64,000 bases of DNA from Bradyrhizobium sp. 1(2017) (lineage in GTDB: Bacteria > Pseudomonadota > Alphaproteobacteria > Rhizobiales > Xanthobacteraceae), in the NCBI RefSeq assembly GCF_011602485.2, contig NZ_CP050022.2, positions 3,988,001 through 4,052,000 on the forward strand, given 5' to 3'. A program made the translations under genes and the position numbers. The notes under the pieces are model-generated. The model worked only from the letters and a program-made list of their open reading frames with translations. It searched no databases and was not told where the DNA came from. This document shows positions 58,671 through 64,000 of the stretch, piece by piece (position 1 is the stretch's first letter; each line of letters begins with the position of its first letter).

Positions 58671-59687
58671 ATGAAACGCGTAACCCTGGCTCTCACTCTT
58701 GCTCTCGCCGCCGGCCTGTCCGCCCCAGCCGCCGACGCGCAAACGCTCAAGACGGTCAAGGACCGGGGCATGCTGTCCTGCGGCGTCAGCCAGGGCCTGC
58801 CGGGCTTCTCGTCGCCCGACGACAAGGGCAACTGGACCGGGATCGACGTCGACCTCTGCCGCGCCATTGCCGGGGCGATCTTCAACGATCCGAGCAAGGT
58901 CAAGTACGTGCCGCTGTCCGCCAAGGACCGCTTCACGGCGCTGCAATCCGGCGAGATCGACGTGCTCTCGCGCAACACCACCTGGACCATCTCGCGCGAC
59001 ACCTCGCTCGGCGCCAACTTCACCGGCGTGACCTATTACGACGGGCAGGGCTTCATGGTGAAGAAGTCGCTCAAGGTGAACTCGGCGCTCGAGCTCAACA
59101 GCGCATCGGTGTGCGTGCAGACCGGCACCACCACCGAGCAGAATCTCGCCGACTACTTCAAGGCCAACAACATGAAGTACGAGGTGATCGCGTTCGGCAC
59201 CAACGACGAAACGGTCAAGGCCTATGAAGCCGGCCGCTGCGACGTCTTCACCACCGACCAGTCGGGCCTTTATGCCAACCGCCTCAAGCTCGCCAATCCC
59301 AACGACCACATGGTGCTGCCCGAGATCATCTCCAAGGAGCCGCTCGGGCCGATGGTGCGCCACGGCGACGACCAGTGGTTCGACATCGTGAAATGGACGC
59401 TGTTTGCGATGATCACCGCCGAAGAGCTCGGCGTGACCTCGAAGAACGTCGACGAGAAGGCGAAGCTGGAAAACCCGGAGCTGAAGCGCGTGCTCGGCAG
59501 CGACGGCAATTTCGGCGAACAGCTCGGCCTGACCAAGGATTGGGTGGTTCGGATCGTGAAGACGGTCGGCAATTACGGCGAGGTGTTCGATCGCAACGTC
59601 GGCGCGGGCTCGCCGCTCGCCATCAATCGCGGTCTGAACAATCTCTGGAACAAGGGCGGTCTCCAGTACGCGCCGCCGATCCGCTGA
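58671..59687 (+). CDS. aapJ: General L-amino acid ABC transporter, substrate-binding protein
   Basis: A 338-residue periplasmic binding protein with signal peptide (MKRVTLALTLALAAGLSAPA, ADAQT site). AapJ blocks: RGMLSCGVSQGLPGFSSPDD, FTALQSGEIDVLSRNTTWTI, GFMVKKSLKV, and VCVQTGTTTEQNLADYFKAN. It binds a broad range of L-amino acids and hands them to AapQM. First gene of aapJQMP. Confidence 0.95.
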   Translation: MKRVTLALTLALAAGLSAPAADAQTLKTVKDRGMLSCGVSQGLPGFSSPDDKGNWTGIDVDLCRAIAGAIFNDPSKVKYVPLSAKDRFTALQSGEIDVLSRNTTWTISRDTSLGANFTGVTYYDGQGFMVKKSLKVNSALELNSASVCVQTGTTTEQNLADYFKANNMKYEVIAFGTNDETVKAYEAGRCDVFTTDQSGLYANRLKLANPNDHMVLPEIISKEPLGPMVRHGDDQWFDIVKWTLFAMITAEELGVTSKNVDEKAKLENPELKRVLGSDGNFGEQLGLTKDWVVRIVKTVGNYGEVFDRNVGAGSPLAINRGLNNLWNKGGLQYAPPIR

Positions 59688-59712
59688 TCGCCCTGATCCG
59701 CGGCTCACGGCG

Positions 59713-60918
59713 ATGAGCACCGAGGCCCGTAAACCGCCGCCCCAGATCGCGCTGAAGATCAGGCGCGTGCTGGGCGGCAAGGCAGGCTGGAACGGGGTTG
59801 CCGTCCAGTTTGCCTTCGCAGCGGTCCTGGGCTGGATCGGCTACGAGATCGTCTCCAACGCCCGCTCCAATCTCGAGAACCAGCACATCGCCGCCGGCTT
59901 CGGCTTCCTGCGGAACAATGCCGGCTTCGACGTCAACCAGACCCTGATCTCCTACACCGGCTCGGACACGTTCCTGCGCGTGTTCGTGGTCGGACTCCTC
60001 AACACGCTCGTGGTCTCGGTGGTCGGCATCGTCTTCGCCACCGTGATCGGCTTCGTCGTCGCGCTGTGCCGGCTGTCGCCGAACTGGCTGTTGTCCCGCG
60101 TCGGCGAGATCTATGTCGAGATCATCCGCAACCTGCCGCTGCTGTTCCAGATCCTGTTCTGGTACCTCGCGGTGCTGGCGGCCTTGCCCAATCCCCGGCA
60201 GAGCATTTCGCTGCTCAATATCAGCTTCCTCAGCAATCGCGGCCTCGTCGTTCCCAGCCCGATCGGCGAGAGGGGCCTCGCGCCGTTCCTGGCAATGCTG
60301 GCGCTCGGCATCGTCGCGGCGCTGGCCTTGCGCATCTATGCGCGGCGTGCGCTGTTTCAGGACGGACGGATGATCCGGATCTGGCCCACCGTGCTGGGCC
60401 TGCTGGTCGGACTGCCGCTCGCCACCGTGCTGATATTCGGTGTGCCCTTCACCTTCGAGCTGCCGCAGCTCAAGGGGTTCAATTTCGCCGGCGGCTCGCG
60501 CATCATCCCGGAATTCGTGGCGCTGACGCTGGCACTGTCGACCTATACCGCCGCCTTCATCGCCGAGATCGTGCGCGCCGGCATCCTGTCCGTCCACAAG
60601 GGACAGATGGAGGCGGGATCCTCGCTCGGCCTGAGCCGCGGCACCACGCTCCGCCTGATCGTCGTGCCGCAGGCCATGCGCGTCATCGTACCACCGCTGA
60701 CCAACCAGTACCTCAACCTGACCAAGAACTCCTCGCTGGCGGTCGCGATCGGCTATCCTGACCTCGTGTCGGTGTTCGCCGGCACCTCGCTGAGCCAGAC
60801 CGGGCAGGCGATCGAGATCATCGCCATGACGATGGGCGTGTACCTCCTGATCTCCCTCGTCACCAGCGCGATCATGAGCGTCTATGGTTGGCGCGTCAGC
60901 CGGAGCCTCGGCGCATGA
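59713..60918 (+). CDS. aapQ: General L-amino acid ABC transporter, permease AapQ
   Basis: A 401-residue permease with about eight helices. The EAA-type loop is near residue 300 ([20 protein letters not shown]) and is followed by [20 protein letters not shown]. The [20 protein letters not shown] stretch is typical for AapQ. It overlaps aapM by four bases (ATGA). Confidence 0.95.
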   Translation: MSTEARKPPPQIALKIRRVLGGKAGWNGVAVQFAFAAVLGWIGYEIVSNARSNLENQHIAAGFGFLRNNAGFDVNQTLISYTGSDTFLRVFVVGLLNTLVVSVVGIVFATVIGFVVALCRLSPNWLLSRVGEIYVEIIRNLPLLFQILFWYLAVLAALPNPRQSISLLNISFLSNRGLVVPSPIGERGLAPFLAMLALGIVAALALRIYARRALFQDGRMIRIWPTVLGLLVGLPLATVLIFGVPFTFELPQLKGFNFAGGSRIIPEFVALTLALSTYTAAFIAEIVRAGILSVHKGQMEAGSSLGLSRGTTLRLIVVPQAMRVIVPPLTNQYLNLTKNSSLAVAIGYPDLVSVFAGTSLSQTGQAIEIIAMTMGVYLLISLVTSAIMSVYGWRVSRSLGA

Positions 60919-62435
60919 GCGATATCACCACGTCCGCCTTCGTCCGCCAGGACCTCGTCGCCGAGCGGCCGGCGCCGGTCAAGACCACCGGCTTCATCGG
61001 CGTGCTGCGCACCCGCCTGTTCAACTCGCCGACCAACATCCTGCTCACGATCGTGGGCGCCCTGCTGCTCTGGTTCACCATCGTTCCCTCCGTCCGGTTC
61101 CTGATGGTGGATGCAGTCTGGACCGGCAAGGATCGCACGGCGTGCCTCGCCGAGAACGCCGGCTTTGCGGTCGGCGCCTGCTGGCCCTACATCCAGGCCA
61201 AACTGCCGCAGCTGATCTACGGTTTCTATCCCGAGGCCGAGCGCTGGCGGGTCAATCTCACCTTCGTGCTGGCGGCCGTCCTGCTGGTGCCGATGCTGGT
61301 GCCGCGGCTGCCGGCGAAGGGCCTCAATGCCAGCCTGTTCTTCGTCGCGTTTCCGGTGGTCGCTTTCTTCCTGCTGCACGGTGGCGGCATCAAGGGCTTC
61401 GGCCTGAGCTGGACGGCCAGCCTGCTGCAATTGTTCGAAGAAAGCATCATCGGGGCCGGGCAGACGCTGCTCAATCTCAGCAAGACCTCCGCCATCGCCC
61501 CGCTGCTGTGGGGCCTCGGAAGCCTGATCGTGCTGGTCGGCACGGCGATGTCCTGGCTGATCTTTCCGCTCACCTGGCTGCGCGATCACATCCAGACGAT
61601 GGGGCAGCCGGTCTGGGGCGATTTCGCCGTCACGGCCGCGATCGTCTGCTTGATCGCCTTCGTGCTCGGCGGCGGCATTCGCACCGGATGGCGAGCCCTC
61701 GCGTGGAGCATCGCCACTTTCATCGCCATCGCCATCGTCATCAAGGTGATGGATCTCGACCATGGCGGATTGCCGGTTGTGTCGACCAATCTGTGGGGCG
61801 GACTTCTGGTGACGCTGGTGGTCTCGGTCACGGGCATCGTGACCTCGCTGCCGATCGGGATTGCACTGGCGCTCGGCCGCCGTTCCACCATTCCGCTGAT
61901 CCGGATCTTCTCGATCGCCTTCATCGAATTCTGGCGGGGCGTGCCGCTGATCACCGTGCTGTTCTTCGCCACCTACATGCTGCCCTTGTTCCTGCCCGGC
62001 AATTTCACGGTCGACGGGCTCGTGCGCGCCCTGATCGGCATTGCGCTGTTCACGGGCGCCTATCAGGCCGAGAACGTCCGTGGCGGCCTCGCCGCGATTC
62101 CGCGCGGCCAGGGCGAGGCCGCGGCCGCTCTCGGGCTGTCCTGGTGGAAGACGACCTCGCTGATCGTGCTGCCGCAGGCCCTGCGCCACGTCATTCCGAA
62201 TCTCGTCAACAGCTTCATCTCGCTGTTCAAGGACACGTCGCTGGTCTCGATCGTGGCGCTGTTCGATCTCCTCGGCTCGCTTCGCGCCTCGTTCTCGGAT
62301 CCGAAATGGTCGACGCCGTCGACCGCGTTCACCGGCTTTGCCTTCGCCGGCATCATCTACTTCATCTTCTGCTTTGGAATGTCGCGCTACTCGCTCTTCG
62401 TCGAGCACCGCCTCAACGCTCACCGCCGCAACTGA
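60915..62435 (+). CDS. aapM: General L-amino acid ABC transporter, permease AapM
   Basis: A 506-residue permease, longer than AapQ because of extra N-terminal helices. The EAA loop reads [20 protein letters not shown] and is followed by [20 protein letters not shown]. The AapM-type [20 protein letters not shown] block is present. It pairs with AapQ. Its stop and the ATG of aapP share a base (TGATG). Confidence 0.95.
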   Translation: MSDITTSAFVRQDLVAERPAPVKTTGFIGVLRTRLFNSPTNILLTIVGALLLWFTIVPSVRFLMVDAVWTGKDRTACLAENAGFAVGACWPYIQAKLPQLIYGFYPEAERWRVNLTFVLAAVLLVPMLVPRLPAKGLNASLFFVAFPVVAFFLLHGGGIKGFGLSWTASLLQLFEESIIGAGQTLLNLSKTSAIAPLLWGLGSLIVLVGTAMSWLIFPLTWLRDHIQTMGQPVWGDFAVTAAIVCLIAFVLGGGIRTGWRALAWSIATFIAIAIVIKVMDLDHGGLPVVSTNLWGGLLVTLVVSVTGIVTSLPIGIALALGRRSTIPLIRIFSIAFIEFWRGVPLITVLFFATYMLPLFLPGNFTVDGLVRALIGIALFTGAYQAENVRGGLAAIPRGQGEAAAALGLSWWKTTSLIVLPQALRHVIPNLVNSFISLFKDTSLVSIVALFDLLGSLRASFSDPKWSTPSTAFTGFAFAGIIYFIFCFGMSRYSLFVEHRLNAHRRN

Positions 62436-63184
62436 TGGAGCGCATCATGTCCGATCCCATCGTCAAGATTTCCGGGCTCAACAAATGGTATGGCGATTTT
62501 CACGTGCTGCGCGACATCGATCTCGAGGTCCGCAAGGGCGAGCGCATCGTGATCTGTGGCCCCTCGGGTTCCGGCAAATCGACGCTGATCCGCTGCATCA
62601 ACGCGCTGGAGGAGTTCCAGGAGGGCGAGATCGTCGTCGACGGCATCGAGCTCGGACCGAACCTCAAGCACATCGACGCGGTGCGCCGCGAGGTCGGCAT
62701 GGTCTTCCAGAGCTTCAATCTGTTCCCGCATCTGACGGTGCTCGACAATTGCACGCTGGCGCCGATCTGGGTACGCAACATTCCCAAGAAGGATGCCGAG
62801 GCGACTGCGATGAAATTCCTGGAGCGGGTCAAGATCCCGCACCAGGCCAACAAGTTTCCCGGCCAGATGTCCGGCGGCCAGCAGCAGCGCGTGGCGATCG
62901 CACGTGCCCTGACCATGAACCCGAAGGTGATGCTGTTCGACGAGCCGACCTCGGCGCTCGACCCTGAAATGGTCAAGGAGGTGCTCGACACCATGGTCGA
63001 TCTCGCCGGGGAGGGCATGACCATGCTGGTCGTCACCCACGAGATGGGCTTTGCCCGCGAGGTCGCCAACCGCGTCGTGTTCATGGACGCGGGCCAGATC
63101 ATCGAGGCCAACACGCCCAATGAATTCTTCGCAGCGCCGCAGCATGCCCGCACCAAACTGTTCCTGAGCCAGATCCTGCGCTGA
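62435..63184 (+). CDS. aapP: General L-amino acid ABC transporter, ATP-binding protein
   Basis: A 249-residue ATPase with Walker [11 protein letters not shown]-loop [14 protein letters not shown], signature [15 protein letters not shown], Walker [15 protein letters not shown] and switch His in VVTHEMGF. The ATG at 62435 overlaps the aapM stop; an ATG at 62447 ([16 protein letters not shown]) is equally possible and closer to usual AapP starts. Confidence 0.95.
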   Translation: MERIMSDPIVKISGLNKWYGDFHVLRDIDLEVRKGERIVICGPSGSGKSTLIRCINALEEFQEGEIVVDGIELGPNLKHIDAVRREVGMVFQSFNLFPHLTVLDNCTLAPIWVRNIPKKDAEATAMKFLERVKIPHQANKFPGQMSGGQQQRVAIARALTMNPKVMLFDEPTSALDPEMVKEVLDTMVDLAGEGMTMLVVTHEMGFAREVANRVVFMDAGQIIEANTPNEFFAAPQHARTKLFLSQILR

Positions 63185-63284
63185 GGCCCCGGGAAATCCC
63201 GGGGGCGTCCCGGGTGCAGCTGACCGGCCGGCCCCGACCGCGAATCAGCTAGACTCTGTCCGGGCCATCCTCCGGAGAGACACC

Positions 63285-64000
63285 TTGCAGAGCAGCGGCG
63301 GCGCGCGCGCATTCCAGAACGCGCGATTGCAGAAGAAGTTGATGAAGCAGGCGGACGCCGTCATCTCCGCCGCGGCTGCCGCCTATGGCCAGGGCAAATA
63401 TGCCGAGACCGAGGCGCTGTGCCGTGAGATCCTCAAGGCAATTCCGGATCATGTCGACGCCATGCACCTGCTCGGCATGTGCGCCCATGACGGCCGGCGC
63501 CTGGAGGAGGCGCAACAGCTGCTCGAGCGCGTGATCGAGCTCGATCCGCGCCTGCACGACGCCCACAACAATCTGGCGACCGTGCATTTCGACCTTGGCA
63601 ATTACGAAGAGGCCCGGCGGTGCCAGGAGAAGGCCATCGCGCTGAAGCCGAATTTCGTGGTTGCGCTGACCAATCTCGGCAACACGCTGATGCATCTGGG
63701 GCGGTTCGCTGAGGCGCTCGAGCTGCACGAGCGTGCCATCAAGCTGAAGCCGGATTGCGCCGATGCATTCTGCAATCGCGGCATGGTCGAGATGTTGCTC
63801 GGACTGGTCGGCAACGCAAAGGAAAGTTTCGATCGCGCCCTGCTGTTTCAGCCGCGTCACGCGGAGGCTTTGGTCGGCAAGGGCATGGTCAGCATCGAGC
63901 TGCGGCACCACGACGAGGCGGCGGCGAAATTCGCCATGGCGCTCGCGATCAAGCCCGGATCGCCGAGGATTCTGGCCCAGCGCGGGCGGCTCAGTTTTGA
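63285..64000 (+). CDS. TPR-repeat protein, partial (continues beyond window)
   Basis: The frame from TTG 63285 (ribosome site CGGAGAGA) or ATG 63342 runs off the window with 238 codons seen. It is an array of 34-residue tetratricopeptide repeats, for example AYGQGKYAETEALCREILKA, HNNLATVHFDLGNYEEARRC and LTNLGNTLMHLGRFAEALEL, at least six. Proteins of this kind in rhizobia often end in a glycosyltransferase (SPINDLY-like) domain; that part is outside the window, so the function cannot be read. Confidence 0.8.
   Translation, partial: MQSSGGARAFQNARLQKKLMKQADAVISAAAAAYGQGKYAETEALCREILKAIPDHVDAMHLLGMCAHDGRRLEEAQQLLERVIELDPRLHDAHNNLATVHFDLGNYEEARRCQEKAIALKPNFVVALTNLGNTLMHLGRFAEALELHERAIKLKPDCADAFCNRGMVEMLLGLVGNAKESFDRALLFQPRHAEALVGKGMVSIELRHHDEAAAKFAMALAIKPGSPRILAQRGRLSF

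Noticed and set aside
63249..63911. Minus-strand frame opposite the TPR gene
   Set aside because: The plus strand has regular 34-residue TPR repeats, so the minus frame is a shadow.

Overview
The window looks like a chromosomal segment of a slow-growing rhizobium, Bradyrhizobium or a close Nitrobacteraceae relative. By eye the DNA is GC-rich and codon use is alphaproteobacterial. It has an aapJQMP amino-acid transporter, an OpgC-type protein, a DUF3551 protein, alphaproteobacterial LexA boxes (GTTC-N7-GTTC), and long runs of very small conserved genes. The genus call is an inference from gene content; no marker gene was compared.

Layout. 1-5.8 kb: HdeD-like protein (cut by the window edge), a PrsW-type intramembrane protease, a PilZ protein, and a first OafA/SGNH acyltransferase. 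5.76-9.18 kb: a small island at tRNA-Glu. The displaced 3' part of the tRNA lies at 5757-5816, the intact tRNA at 9107-9181, and a second OafA/SGNH acyltransferase plus a 2OG-Fe(II) oxygenase-like gene lie between. 9.4-19.4 kb: small genes with PilZ, GST, glyoxalase, DUF2934 and HU proteins, including two tiny genes behind LexA operators, a frameshifted DUF3072 gene, and a pair of structured-RNA-like elements (second copy at 22.8 kb). 19.6-26.6 kb: sirtuin, two-domain cold-shock protein, DUF192 protein, tRNA-Pro, OpgC, NDUFS4-like complex I subunit, Lrp regulator, DUF3551 protein. 26.6-36.5 kb: AraC-type regulator divergent from a leucine/isovalerate catabolic operon (isovaleryl-CoA dehydrogenase, both methylcrotonyl-CoA carboxylase subunits, HMG-CoA lyase), which converges on a TRAP transporter operon. 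36.8-41.3 kb: more small secreted or membrane proteins. 41.4-43.6 kb: an odd PLP-fold protein and a degraded tRNA-Arg island with an integrase remnant. 44-55.2 kb: alpha-2-macroglobulin and PBP1C genes, then a four-gene cluster (ArnT-like transferase, PAP2 phosphatase, GT2 transferase, LAB_N protein) fitting lipid A modification. 55.2-64 kb: Na/Pi cotransporter, cystathionine beta-lyase, aapJQMP, and the start of a TPR protein.

How the genes fit together. Many genes serve the envelope: two acyltransferases, OpgC, A2M/PBP1C and the lipid A cluster. A second theme is uptake and breakdown of amino and organic acids: aapJQMP, leucine catabolism, TRAP, metC and Lrp. The least explained material is the set of LexA-controlled micro-genes, the covarying hairpin elements that share the loop GATTTCAGCG, and the lipid A cluster. 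The cluster fits the mannose-bearing, phosphate-free lipid A known from Bradyrhizobium.
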